A stretch of DNA of 58,139 nucleotides from Kiritimatiellia bacterium (lineage in GTDB: Bacteria > Verrucomicrobiota > Kiritimatiellia > RFP12 > UBA1067), in assembly GCA_024405395.1 (NCBI GenBank), contig JAKSOW010000003.1, forward strand, positions 1 through 58,139, given 5' to 3'. This document shows, piece after piece, positions 17,928 to 27,400 of the stretch (the stretch's first letter is position 1; each line of letters begins with the position of its first letter). Under the pieces are notes generated by a model that saw nothing but the letters and a program-made list of their open reading frames with translations, had not been told where the DNA came from and did not search any database. The position numbers were made by a program, and so were the translations under genes.

Positions 17928-19870
17928 GGCTGCGGTTCGCTTGAATATTCCAGGTCCTCCACCTCGCGCGGATGGTCCGTCGTGCCGGCAATGGGCATGA
18001 ACGTACCTACCCAGCGATGCGTCATCCAGGTATTCACCCGCCGTGACATCGGCAACGTGAGCTTGACGTGGTTCCAGCCCGCCTTGAGCTTCACGGGAGT
18101 AGGCTCGCGCATATACCATTCATCGTTGGTGAACGGCAGTTCGTCGATCATATGGTCATAGCGCACCTGCGGGGTCTGCGGACCGGGCGGCATGTCCGGT
18201 TGCAGCCAGTGCGGCGGAGAGATCGGTTCGCCGTTCACCGTGATCGAGGCGCCGAAGCGATTCCACTGGCCCTGTGCCGGCGTGCCGCCCGAACGGTAGC
18301 GTCCCTGGTCGCGGTCGTATTCCGTGAACCCGATCCAGGCCCCCACCGTACGCGCGGTCGGCGACTTGATCCACGTCTCCATGTACACCGTCCCTGTGGA
18401 CGAATGGCAGAAGTTCTGCTCCTTGTCGGGGCCATAATAGGGATAGACCGAGCCTTGCGCGATGTCCTTGGCGATCACCTTGCCGTCGGCATCGGTGAGC
18501 CGCCAGCGCATCTGCGTCTGCTTCACGAAATGGAATGGATGGCGCAGCTCCGTGAGCACGCGGTCGCGTTGCGCGAGCGTGCGCCGCTCGATGTCGGTGG
18601 CCACCGCGAAAAGCGGATCGTTCGGTGCCGGCAGGCGGCGCCGACCAAAGGCTGGCGCGTATTCATGCCCATGCCAGTAGAGGTCGCCCAGCATCACGCA
18701 CGCCGGGAAGATCGGCACGTTCCGGAAAGCGTTCGCATACGGCAGCCCCACGGCTGCATCATGCCACGAACAGAAAATGGCGCCCAGCTGCCGCGCCTCC
18801 GGCGTCTCGCCGTGGAACGGCTGATGGTAGGCCGCCGCATTGAGCACCTCAAAGGGGCTGTAGTCCTCAATGTACCAGCCGCGTGCGTCAAACCACGGGC
18901 AGTCGTCCGCCTGGGTCTTGCCCCAGAGCATCGCCACCCGCGGTCCCTGCGGCGTGAATTTCTGTCCGGGATCCCATGTCACGACCGTACGTCCGTTGGC
19001 CGCCACCACCTGCGCCCAACGCGTCATCGACTTCTCGTCGATCTTCTCCGGTTCGTCCCACACCTCGTCGCCGCCCAGATGGATGAACGGCATCTTTTCC
19101 TTGGGCGCGAGCTTGCAGAGTTCGTCAATGAGGTTCGCCAGAATATCCTCCACGCCCTTGTCGCGCATAGACATGAAGCCGAAGGCCTCGCGAAACGCCT
19201 GCGAATGCCCCGGCACGTCGAACTCGGGCATCACCGTCACGCCATGCGCATGGGCATAGTCCACGATTTCGCGAAACTCCTCCTGCGTGTAGGACTTGCC
19301 GCGATGACGATGGCCAAAAGGATCGTAGAAGCCCTTCTGCGCGATTTCGGGATATCGCTTGGAGGCCAGACGCCAGGCATAGTATTCCGTCAGATGCCAG
19401 TGGAAGAGATTGAGCTTGTAGGCGGCCATGTGGTCAATCAGGCCCTTGAGGGAAGGCACATCCAGATAGTTCCGCCCCACGTCCTGCATGAAGCCGCGCC
19501 ACCGCAGCCGCGGCCAGTCCGTGATGCGCCCACACGGGATCTCGCCACCTGCCGAAAGCCGGATGAGCTGCGCAAGCGTTGTGCGCGCGTATCGCTCGCC
19601 CAGCAGCCCTTCAGCCGTGATCACGACGCCGTCCGAGGTGATGTCGAGCACATACGCCTCTGCCGACACATTCTTCGGCGCACCAGGCACGGCGGCCTGC
19701 ACGACAGTCGGCGCACGCAGCCGCGATGCCGCCACACCGCCTGTTCCGGGCACAACCTGTCGCGGCGTCGGCATCAGCTCGCTCAGCGGCCCCGACAGCG
19801 TCGACACACCTTCGGACGCCGCAAAAACAAACAGACCAAGGCCCAAAACCGTCCATCGTGTCACACTCAT
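17924..19870 (-). CDS. Exported beta-N-acetylhexosaminidase (GH20)
   Basis: About 648 residues. After a hydrophobic leader (MSVTRWTVLGLGLFVFAAS) comes a small GH20b-like domain and the GH20 barrel: RGFMQDVGRNYLDV (about 125-138), FHWHLTE, MPEFDVPGHS and the catalytic pair in FIHLGGDEVW (Asp268-Glu269). The C-terminal 200 residues form an extra beta-rich domain (TGTVYMETWIKSP). These enzymes remove terminal GlcNAc or GalNAc by substrate-assisted catalysis. AAGAGG lies well placed before the ATG at 19870; a GTG at 19888, overlapping the stop of the small gene as GTGA, is a possible alternative start. The 3' end overlaps the HzsA-like gene by four bases. Confidence 0.88.
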   Translation of the reverse strand: MSVTRWTVLGLGLFVFAASEGVSTLSGPLSELMPTPRQVVPGTGGVAASRLRAPTVVQAAVPGAPKNVSAEAYVLDITSDGVVITAEGLLGERYARTTLAQLIRLSAGGEIPCGRITDWPRLRWRGFMQDVGRNYLDVPSLKGLIDHMAAYKLNLFHWHLTEYYAWRLASKRYPEIAQKGFYDPFGHRHRGKSYTQEEFREIVDYAHAHGVTVMPEFDVPGHSQAFREAFGFMSMRDKGVEDILANLIDELCKLAPKEKMPFIHLGGDEVWDEPEKIDEKSMTRWAQVVAANGRTVVTWDPGQKFTPQGPRVAMLWGKTQADDCPWFDARGWYIEDYSPFEVLNAAAYHQPFHGETPEARQLGAIFCSWHDAAVGLPYANAFRNVPIFPACVMLGDLYWHGHEYAPAFGRRRLPAPNDPLFAVATDIERRTLAQRDRVLTELRHPFHFVKQTQMRWRLTDADGKVIAKDIAQGSVYPYYGPDKEQNFCHSSTGTVYMETWIKSPTARTVGAWIGFTEYDRDQGRYRSGGTPAQGQWNRFGASITVNGEPISPPHWLQPDMPPGPQTPQVRYDHMIDELPFTNDEWYMREPTPVKLKAGWNHVKLTLPMSRRVNTWMTHRWVGTFMPIAGTTDHPREVEDLEYSSEPQP

Positions 19871-19884
19871 AACAGCACGCCTCT

Positions 19885-20139
19885 TCACTTGAATTTCAGT
19901 CCGTCCACAGGTTTCGGCGTCGCCAGATCCAGCAGTCGATCCAATTTTCCCTCAATGCGATCAAGTTTCCGCTCAAGTGCGTCGCAGCGGGCATCCACCC
20001 GATCCTGTACGGCCGCAGTGCCTTCGGCCACGGCCTCACGAATTTCCTGATGCGCCACCCCACCACAATGCCACCCCCATACCCAGGCCAGCAACAGCAA
20101 GATCACCAACGCAACAGCCGCATAGACATACTTTCTCAT
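19885..20139 (-). CDS. Small membrane-anchored coiled-coil protein
   Basis: 84 residues: a short basic N-terminus, one strong membrane segment (YAAVALVILLLLAWVWGW, about 5-22), then a charged helix with heptad character (DALERKLDRIEGKLDRLLDL). Nothing enzymatic is visible. GGAG lies eight bases before the ATG. It is the first gene after the promoter at 20204-20212 and its stop overlaps a possible GTG start of the GH20 gene. It may tether or scaffold the exported proteins encoded downstream, but that is a guess. No family recognised. Confidence 0.65.
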   Translation of the reverse strand: MRKYVYAAVALVILLLLAWVWGWHCGGVAHQEIREAVAEGTAAVQDRVDARCDALERKLDRIEGKLDRLLDLATPKPVDGLKFK

Positions 20140-20203
20140 CGTTCATCTCCACTTCATGCCATTTATAGCCCACACTACATGCCAACATATTCCAATGGGG
20201 CTT

Positions 20204-20212
20204 ATTATATCA
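20204..20212 (-). promoter_or_regulatory. Extended -10 promoter of the GH20/HzsA-like operon
   Basis: The minus strand carries TGATATAAT, a perfect -10 with the TG extension, 65 bases upstream of the small membrane gene. No good -35 is present, as is common with extended -10 promoters. It is divergent from the plus-strand promoter at 20248-20276. Confidence 0.6.
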
Positions 20213-20247
20213 AAACAAATGTTGTTCGGGAGAACGAGAATGAATCG

Positions 20248-20276
20248 TTGGAAACATTATCCTGTTGTGTTATACT
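20248..20276 (+). promoter_or_regulatory. Promoter giving a probably leaderless mRNA for the PHP phosphatase
   Basis: TTGGAA (20248-20253) and TATACT (20271-20276) are 17 bases apart, and the ATG at 20283 begins only six bases after the -10 box. Transcription would therefore start at or next to the start codon. No Shine-Dalgarno sequence is seen. Confidence 0.6.
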
Positions 20277-20282
20277 GTCCGC

Positions 20283-21110
20283 ATGACCAATTTCCATACC
20301 CATTCCACCTGGTGCGACGGCAAGGACACGCCCGAGGCCATGATCGAAGCCGCCATTGCCAAGGGCTTTTCCGCCCTCGGCTTCTCCTCGCATGCCATGT
20401 TGCCCGAAGACGACACCGACTGGGTGCTCACGCCGGCCAAGGCCATCGGCTATGTGCGGGAAATCCGCACGCTCGCCGCGAAATACGCGGACCGGATCAA
20501 GATTCTCTGCGGCGTCGAGGCCGATTACGTTCCGGGCGGCGCCTCGCCCGACCGTAGCGTCTACGCCCATCTCAATCTTGACTACATCATCGGCTCCATC
20601 CACTTCGTGGTGGCGCCAGACGGCGCCCGTGTCCCCGTAGATCACACGCCCGAACTTCTCGCCGCCGGCATCCAGGAACATTTCGGCGGCGATGTGGAAC
20701 GCTATGTCCGCACCTATTTCCGTCAGCAGCGCGACATGGTGACCCGCTTTGACTTCGACATTGTCGGGCATCTGGACTTGGTTCGCAAGTTCAACGTCAA
20801 GGCTCCCTATTTCGACGAAAACGCGCCCTGGTATCAGGAGGAACTCGCTTTGACGGCCGATGCCGTCGCCGCCTCCGGCAAGATCGCGGAAGTCAACACA
20901 GGCGCCATCTCGCGCGGTTGGCTGGATGACGTCTACCCCTCATCCCCCTTCCGTGCCCTGCTGCGCACACGTGGCGTGAAGTTCATTCTGGGCGCCGATG
21001 CCCATGCCGCCGACGCCCTGGACTGTGCCTTCGGCCGCTTTGCCGAGGCGGAAGCCTATGTGGGCTGGCCGTCGCCAAAACTGGCCGCCACCAGCTCTTC
21101 GCCCCGATAG
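20283..21110 (+). CDS. hisK: PHP-domain phosphatase, histidinol-phosphatase HisK type
   Basis: 275 residues, the only plus-strand gene. The PHP metal-binding motif FHTHSTWCDGK is at residues 4-14; further metal ligands fit GFSSHA, CGVEADY, GSIHF, VGHLDL and LGADAHAAD in the usual PHP order. HisK-type enzymes dephosphorylate histidinol phosphate in histidine synthesis; other PHP phosphoesterases share the fold, so the substrate is probable only. No other his genes are nearby. The ATG at 20283 is chosen because it abuts the -10 box and the HTH motif follows at once. Its last 55 bases overlap the convergent Nudix gene. Confidence 0.8.
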   Translation: MTNFHTHSTWCDGKDTPEAMIEAAIAKGFSALGFSSHAMLPEDDTDWVLTPAKAIGYVREIRTLAAKYADRIKILCGVEADYVPGGASPDRSVYAHLNLDYIIGSIHFVVAPDGARVPVDHTPELLAAGIQEHFGGDVERYVRTYFRQQRDMVTRFDFDIVGHLDLVRKFNVKAPYFDENAPWYQEELALTADAVAASGKIAEVNTGAISRGWLDDVYPSSPFRALLRTRGVKFILGADAHAADALDCAFGRFAEAEAYVGWPSPKLAATSSSPR

Positions 21111-21535
21111 ACAAGCTTGAGCGAGAAGAAGTCGCGCCGCTCGTCCAGGGCCTTGAGGAATATCCGATCGCCCGCCCACATCTTCTTGGTGAGCAGCTCC
21201 TGCTTGGGTAGCCACACAAGGTCGCCCTCATCGCACGTAATGAGCTCGCCCGTGAAGTCCGTGCAGGTGAAAAGGTGCATGTACTCGACGCCCCATTCGT
21301 CGGAGACGAACGTGACGATCCCGCGGAAACGGGGTGCGCGCATCGTGAGGCCCGTCTCCTCCTTTACTTCCCGCAGCGCACATTCTTCGGGACTTTCGCC
21401 ATATTCGAACTTGCCGCCCACGCCAATCCACTTGTCGCCGTTCTCGTCATGCGCCTTCTTGGTGCGGTGCAGGATGAGATAGCGGCCATCCTTCTCGAGA
21501 TAACACAGCGTCGTCAATCTGGGTCCATTCATCAT
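21056..21535 (-). CDS. Nudix hydrolase (MutT-like)
   Basis: 159 residues. A complete Nudix box runs from Gly41 to Leu63, with Glu47 and the core REVKEETGL, matching Gx5Ex7REUxEExGU. Such enzymes hydrolyse nucleoside diphosphate derivatives; the length and the N-terminal LCYLEKDGRYLILHR fit the 8-oxo-dGTP diphosphatase group, but the substrate is not certain. AAGGGAG sits five bases before the ATG at 21535, preferred to an upstream in-frame ATG at 21559 that lies inside the patatin gene. It follows patatin after 11 bases. The 3' end overlaps the convergent PHP gene by 55 bases. Confidence 0.88.
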   Translation of the reverse strand: MMNGPRLTTLCYLEKDGRYLILHRTKKAHDENGDKWIGVGGKFEYGESPEECALREVKEETGLTMRAPRFRGIVTFVSDEWGVEYMHLFTCTDFTGELITCDEGDLVWLPKQELLTKKMWAGDRIFLKALDERRDFFSLKLVYRGEELVAASFGDGQPT

Positions 21536-21546
21536 CACGACTCCCT

Positions 21547-22344
21547 TCAGGGTGTCCATTCGAGACAGTTGTAGATATCCGCCAGACGACTGTCCAGGGC
21601 CTGCCGTCCCGCCTCGACCACTTTACTGGCGTTGCGGAAATCGAGAATGCGGATATCGTCCACCGGCGGATGCAGCAACACGTCAGCCGGCGCATCCGCC
21701 AGCACACGGCGTGTCATTTCGCCGTTGCTGATGCGAAAGGCGTTCACCAACACGTCGAAGATGTTCATGTCGTCATAGGACTTCTCGGCCTCGGTTGCCC
21801 GCCAGGGCGTGATGTCCACAGCGATGACGCGGTCCGCCCCCATGTCCCGACACGCCCGTACCGGCAACGGATTGACAAGTCCCCCGTCCACCAGTACGCG
21901 TCCCTCGCGCGCAACCGGACGGAACACCCCAGGAATCGCCATCGATGCACGCACAGCCGACAGCACGTCACCCGTCCGCATCACAACCTCCTCGCCACTG
22001 CGCAGATCCGTCGCCACCATGGCGCAGGGGAGGTTGAACTCCGTGAAATCACGCACCGGCACGAACTCCGCCAGCAGGCGTTCGATCTGGTTTCCGCTGA
22101 TGAGTGCCTTGTTCGTGAAATGACCGTCGATGAACAGACGCGGCAGCTTCTTCCAGTCGGGCTCGGCACACCAGGCAAGAGCCTTGTCCACATTGCCGGC
22201 CGCCATCACGCCGGCCATGATGGCGCCGATGGACGTGCCCGCCACACAGTGAATCGGGATGTTCAGTTCCTGCAGTCGCCGAATGACGCCCAAATGCGCC
22301 AACCCGCGCGCGCCACCGCCGCCCAATGCCAACCCAACCCTCAT
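21547..22344 (-). CDS. Patatin-like phospholipase / esterase (RssA/NTE type)
   Basis: 265 residues, a minimal bacterial patatin domain. The oxyanion motif GGGGARG (about 8-14), the nucleophile elbow GTSIG with Ser38 and the DGG motif with Asp153 (VLVDGGLVNPLP) give the Ser-Asp dyad. No signal peptide is seen, so the protein is probably cytoplasmic or membrane-peripheral. Family members hydrolyse lipid acyl esters; the substrate is unknown. It is in a tight run with the propeller gene (12 bases upstream) and Nudix (11 bases downstream). Confidence 0.87.
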   Translation of the reverse strand: MRVGLALGGGGARGLAHLGVIRRLQELNIPIHCVAGTSIGAIMAGVMAAGNVDKALAWCAEPDWKKLPRLFIDGHFTNKALISGNQIERLLAEFVPVRDFTEFNLPCAMVATDLRSGEEVVMRTGDVLSAVRASMAIPGVFRPVAREGRVLVDGGLVNPLPVRACRDMGADRVIAVDITPWRATEAEKSYDDMNIFDVLVNAFRISNGEMTRRVLADAPADVLLHPPVDDIRILDFRNASKVVEAGRQALDSRLADIYNCLEWTP

Positions 22345-22356
22345 CACATCAATCCG

Positions 22357-23226
22357 TCATTCAAAGACAAGCACGGCGTTGGGCGTGCCGGCCCAAGGGG
22401 CGTTCCACTTCCACACCACCTTGCCGGCAGCGTCGAACGCAATCAGCTTCCAGCCCGGCACAAAGTCGCGGCCATTGTGGCCGGTCCAGTTCGCGAGCAG
22501 CACGTCACCGTTCTTCAGCACCTCAAAACCGCCGTAGAAGAAGTTCTGCAGTCCTTCCGGCTGTTTGGCCTGCACACGGCTCAGAATCTTCCCGCCTGGC
22601 GAGAATGTGATCAGCTCCGGCGTGTAGCCGCCTGTCACCAGCAAGTTGCCATCCGCCAGATAATGCCCCTGATAGGCGCTGCGCGCGCCGGGAATGACGA
22701 ATGTCCTCACCAAACGTGCCTCGGGAGCCACATCCCGCGCAAACCTGACTTCGGCCACGCCGTCGTCAATCCCCAGAAGCGCCGTGCCGCGATCCGTGAA
22801 GCGCAAAGCTCGGCCATGGCGCACCACCGCCGGGAACGTATAGGTGTAGAGCCATTCGCCCGTCTGTGAGAACTCATGCACCTCACCCTTCTGCTCAAAG
22901 GCGTAGACATGTCCATCAGCCCCTTCACAGGCGCTCGTCACGTTCTTCATCCGCTCCGCGTCCTTCACCTCACGCGTGAGATGCCGTTTCGCCAGATCAT
23001 ACTCCCGCCAGCCATTGCGCTGGGCGGCGTACATCCGATTTCCCGTGCGCGTGATGTCAAAGCATATCTCCGGCACGAACGCCTCCCAATAGGCGGCGGG
23101 ATTGGATTCGTCCACATAGACGAGTTTGCGGTTCATGAAATCAGAATAGAGGAACCGGCGTGGGGCCTGGACAGCCCACAGCGTTCCCATTCCCAGCAAC
23201 AACGCACCCAACAGCAAAGACTTCAT
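22357..23226 (-). CDS. Exported beta-propeller-like protein
   Basis: 289 residues with a signal peptide (MKSLLLGALLLGMGTLWA). The rest has short repeating beta segments such as HVYAFEQKGEVHEFSQTGEW, ALRFTDRGTALLGIDDG, GHYLADGNLLVTGG and EVLKNGDVLLANWTGH, the pattern of NHL/PQQ-like propellers. The C-terminal KLIAFDAAGKVVWKW resembles blades of arylsulfotransferase- or WD-like proteins. No catalytic residues are evident. It lies between the symporter and patatin genes, with AGGAGAGG before the start. The function is unknown; ligand or protein binding in the periplasm is the likely role. Confidence 0.65.
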   Translation of the reverse strand: MKSLLLGALLLGMGTLWAVQAPRRFLYSDFMNRKLVYVDESNPAAYWEAFVPEICFDITRTGNRMYAAQRNGWREYDLAKRHLTREVKDAERMKNVTSACEGADGHVYAFEQKGEVHEFSQTGEWLYTYTFPAVVRHGRALRFTDRGTALLGIDDGVAEVRFARDVAPEARLVRTFVIPGARSAYQGHYLADGNLLVTGGYTPELITFSPGGKILSRVQAKQPEGLQNFFYGGFEVLKNGDVLLANWTGHNGRDFVPGWKLIAFDAAGKVVWKWNAPWAGTPNAVLVFE

Positions 23227-23240
23227 CCTTCACCTCTCCT

Positions 23241-24431
23241 TCAGACTTGCGCGGTCTCGGCCTTGCCGAAGAACCGATCAACAGCCAGCGCAATCGCGCC
23301 ATCCCCCGTCACATTCGCCGCCGGGCCATAGCCGTCCAGCGCCATGTAGAGCGCCATCATCACGGACACCTGATCGGGCGTGAGCCCCAGGATCGACTCC
23401 AGGAAACCCACCGACGCCATCAGGACGCCGCACATCACCCCCGGCGCCGCCACGGCCGCAATCGCGAACATCAGCGTGAAGTGAAGGAACTGCGCAAAGG
23501 AGACATGAAGGTCGAAGATGATCACCACCGCCAACGTGGAGGCTATCATCTTGATGGCGCTGCCCACCATGTGCACATTGGCACACAACGGCACCACGAA
23601 GTTCCGGACGTCCTTCGAGATGCCGTTCCTCTCGCAACAGGCAAGCGTCACCGGAATCACCGCCGACGAGGAGGAAATCGACAGGCCCGTGAGATAGGCC
23701 GGCGCCATCTTCCACAGGCACCGCAGCGGATTCTTGCGCGCAATCGCCCCCGCCACCGAGTAGAGGATCACCAGGAACACGATCGTGAGCGCCCAGCCCG
23801 TGCCGATCACCTTCACCATCGTGCCCGCCATCGCCGCGATCTTGCCCGAGGCCGTCATCTCGCAGATCATCGTGAGGATGTAGATGGGAAGCCCGGGAAT
23901 GATCACCTTCATGATCGTGAGCTTCACGATCTCCGCAAACTCGTCCGCCACCCGCTTCACCGAAGTCGCGTTGGAGAAGACGATGCCCACGCCGATCATG
24001 AACGCCAGCGCCAGCGCGGTGAGCACATCGCAGATCGGCGGCAGCTTGATGTCCACATAAGGCAGAAAGGCCTTGCCGTTGCCCGCCGCCGCCACAGCCC
24101 CCTTAGCCACGTAGAGAGGGAGCAGTTCGCCCGCCGTGAAATAGGCGAAGATCGAGGCCGCACACGTCGAGAGATACGACGCCACCATGACCGTGAGCAG
24201 CAGCTTGCCCGCCCCCTTGCCGGCATCGGCGATGGCCGGCGTCACCAGCCCCAGAATCAGCAACGGAACGATGAACTTGAGCACCTGCGCAAAGAGGACG
24301 TTGAACGTCTTGAAGACGCGCATCGCCCCATCACCCGTCGTCCCCAGATGCATAAAGGCGAATCCCAGCGCCACACCCCCGAGAATGGCAAGCACGATCC
24401 TGCCGAACATACCCAACTTGAACTTTCCCAT
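23241..24431 (-). CDS. Dicarboxylate/amino acid:cation symporter (DAACS family)
   Basis: 396 residues with about eight membrane segments and two reentrant loops. The serine-rich signature SISSSSAVIPVTL (first hairpin) and DGYGPAANVTGDGAIAL (last part) are hallmarks of the GltP/DctA/SstT family, which import glutamate, aspartate, serine or C4-dicarboxylates with Na+ or H+. The NxTGD motif is intact. The substrate cannot be read by eye. It lies in the inner membrane, between the autotransporter-like gene and the propeller gene. AAAGGAGG precedes the start. Confidence 0.9.
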   Translation of the reverse strand: MGKFKLGMFGRIVLAILGGVALGFAFMHLGTTGDGAMRVFKTFNVLFAQVLKFIVPLLILGLVTPAIADAGKGAGKLLLTVMVASYLSTCAASIFAYFTAGELLPLYVAKGAVAAAGNGKAFLPYVDIKLPPICDVLTALALAFMIGVGIVFSNATSVKRVADEFAEIVKLTIMKVIIPGLPIYILTMICEMTASGKIAAMAGTMVKVIGTGWALTIVFLVILYSVAGAIARKNPLRCLWKMAPAYLTGLSISSSSAVIPVTLACCERNGISKDVRNFVVPLCANVHMVGSAIKMIASTLAVVIIFDLHVSFAQFLHFTLMFAIAAVAAPGVMCGVLMASVGFLESILGLTPDQVSVMMALYMALDGYGPAANVTGDGAIALAVDRFFGKAETAQV

Positions 24432-24476
24432 CTCTGCCCTCCTTTGACTTAAATGCGCACCCGAACTACGGCCCCT

Positions 24477-27400
24477 TCAGCGGATATTGACCGTCAATCC
24501 CGCAATGCGGCGAACCTGATACTTGACCTCTCCCCCGTCTTCCACGACCTGCAGGCGCAGAGACGACGGGAACTTGAGGTCCCCCGCCACAGCCGCACCC
24601 TCGGGCATCTGCAGGACGGTAGTCCACGCACGCGACGAGACCAAACCGCTTGCCGGCGCCAGCATGGCGTCTTCGGCGCACGAGACCTTCGCCACAGACA
24701 ACGGAGCCGCAATGACGAGCGTGCCCTTCTGCAGATCAAGCTCCTCCACCACATTCCCCGCCGCGCCCAGCACCAACGTGCCCGCCCCGCGCTTCACGAG
24801 CTTCGCCGCCGAAACGGCCGTTCCGATCGTGGCCACATGCCCAGCGCCTGAATCGAGATCTGCCGTATCCACCGTAAGCGTCTCACCGTCCGGCAGCGTC
24901 ACAGGCGCCAGGTCATACGTCCAGTCCGCCGTGGCTGCCCACACAGGCGAACCCGTGAAGACGAGCGGATGCCCAGCCGTAAAGTTCTCCACCGCCACCG
25001 TCACGCTTCCGCCGATTGTAACCGGATAATCCTCTGTGGCCATTCCGCCCGTATCGTGGAGGCGCACCTCGCCCGCGCCTTCGAATGACACTTCCGTCGA
25101 GCCGCCCAACGCGCAACGGCAGTCAAATCGCCCGCCCGCCTGGACCTTGATCGGCATGCGCTTAGTATTGTGCCCCCAGAAACAGGCACTATTTGGGTTC
25201 GCCACCATAAACACGCCGTTTGAATAGACCTCAATCGTCACATTCCCACCGCTCTGCAGCCAAGTCTGCGCCGTAGCCGTCGCCTGCGCGCCAGGCAGCA
25301 CGGCAAACCGCGTACGACGCGCCGGGAAGGACGATCCCTGCTCGTTGAACAGGAAATTCTCCGCCGTCACCGTGCCACCGATCAGCACATCGCCCTTGAA
25401 ACTGGCAACCTGTCCCGCCGCGACATCCTTCATGAACGCAATGTAGCTGCGCCCACCGCCATTGACGGTAAAATAGCGCGGTGCGGCAACCTCATCGGCG
25501 AGTTTCACGGGGACGTCGAAGATGAGCGGATTCTCCGAGGAGCTCACAATCGCGTTGTTGACATCCCAGGCCGTTGCCGCGATATTCTCACGACTAGCGC
25601 ATCCCAATTCAATCGTCCCCGTGCCGACAAACGCGACCGGCGCCGTGTAGTTGTACACACGGATCTGATACGCCTTCACGTTTTCGTTCACCGTTACGCG
25701 GGTGTTCGTGTAGCCGCCGTCAAACACCATCGCCTGCTGCAGAGGATCCTCCGCCTGCGTCTTGTCCGTATCAATCAGCCAGTTTTCGGCATTTGTCCAA
25801 TTGCCGTCTACCGAGCCCCGCCACTTCGACATGTTGACGCGCGTCATGAGGCAGTTCGCCCGCTGCGGAACATCTTTGCGCCACACCACCGGCATGCCGT
25901 TGATCCATTCGCATTCCCATGACGCATCGGCTCCGGCGGTCGTCAACTTCACCGTTGGACGCGTCTCTGGCGTCTGGAAATCATTCACGTGCTGCGGGCC
26001 CAGCGTCAACGCCGCCGGCGAGAAATTGGAGTTCGCCATATCCGGCGTGCCGATTTCAATCTGCGCCGTTGGATCCAGATCGGCCTCAAGCGCCTCAAAA
26101 TGCGCATAGGTCGCCGACAGCAGCGAAAGCCTTGAAGCTGCGCCCAAGGTCAGCTTGTCCGTGCGGAGGGCATAGTCGCGGTTGAGCCAGGCCCAGTTCT
26201 CGAAGCCAAGGCTGGCCCCACCCGTCACGCTCACGCGCGCCAGTCGATTCGACAGACCGTCCTGGCAGCTCCGTCCGTTGGGCACGTTTGTGTACGAGTT
26301 GAAGGCGATCGTCACGCCACCCACGCCCTGCACATCCAACGTGGCGCCTGGCTCGAAGAGCGGCGCGCCCAGGTAGTAGTTCGCGGCCGACGTGCCGTCC
26401 GACTTCGCCGTCGTGTCAAAGGCGATGCCCTTGCGGAGATTCCAGAAGATGTCGCAGTTGGGCTGCGTGAGACCCGCGAAGATCTTCATCGTCCCGGCGT
26501 TCGCCATCTCCAACGACACGGCCTTTGGCGACACCATGTGCAGCGGCAACAGGTCCTTATTCGCCGTAAACGTCACCATTGTGCCGCTCAAATTGGCACG
26601 CAGCTGCTCGACATCGAACACCACTTCATGGGCACCCACGCCAAGCGCGAAATTGGCCACATCCAACCGTTCGCCATGCAGCTGCACATTGTTCGCGATG
26701 TTCACCGTCGTCTTCGGCGCCTGAAGGATCCCGAAGTCAAGAGGCCCATCCGAATCCCTCAAGGCCACATTCCGCGTGCGACTAATGGAGACAAGTTCAT
26801 GTACCTTCCAGAACGACTCATCTGGCGGGAACGGTGTGGAGTCGCAATCGGCAAAGACAATCTTCTCGCCACCCAAGATATTGAAGAACATGTTCGCGCG
26901 ACGATGGCTCGTGACGATGTCGGTCGTGTAGGCCGTGCGGTCCCACACGCCGCCGGACATCGTGAACGTGCCGCTGTTCAACGCCACGCGCGTGGCCAAT
27001 GTGCCAGACTTGAGATCAATGAAGCAGACGGCGGGTTGCGCCTCATCCGAACTCCAGCCATTCTGAAGCACAAAGGAGCGCGTGCCCTGGGCAGCCGCCG
27101 TACCGCCGTCGATCACCACGCGGCCAGGCGCAGTCTTGAGATAATGCGTGACGGGCGTGTACGTGCCCTTCTTGATGATCATCGTGCCGCCTTCACAGTA
27201 CTGCACGCCATCCGCGCAGTAGACGTCGGGTCCATCCAGCACCAGCGTGCGATACGAGTTCACCTGCAGTGAGGTGTTTTCGCCGTTGCCGCCGACAGTC
27301 AACGTGCCCGTGCCCTTCAGCGTGCACGCCGTCGGCGCAGAAGCCGTGGCCCAGACCATCTCGAATTTCGCCACCTGTCGGTCGCCATTGAGCATAATGG

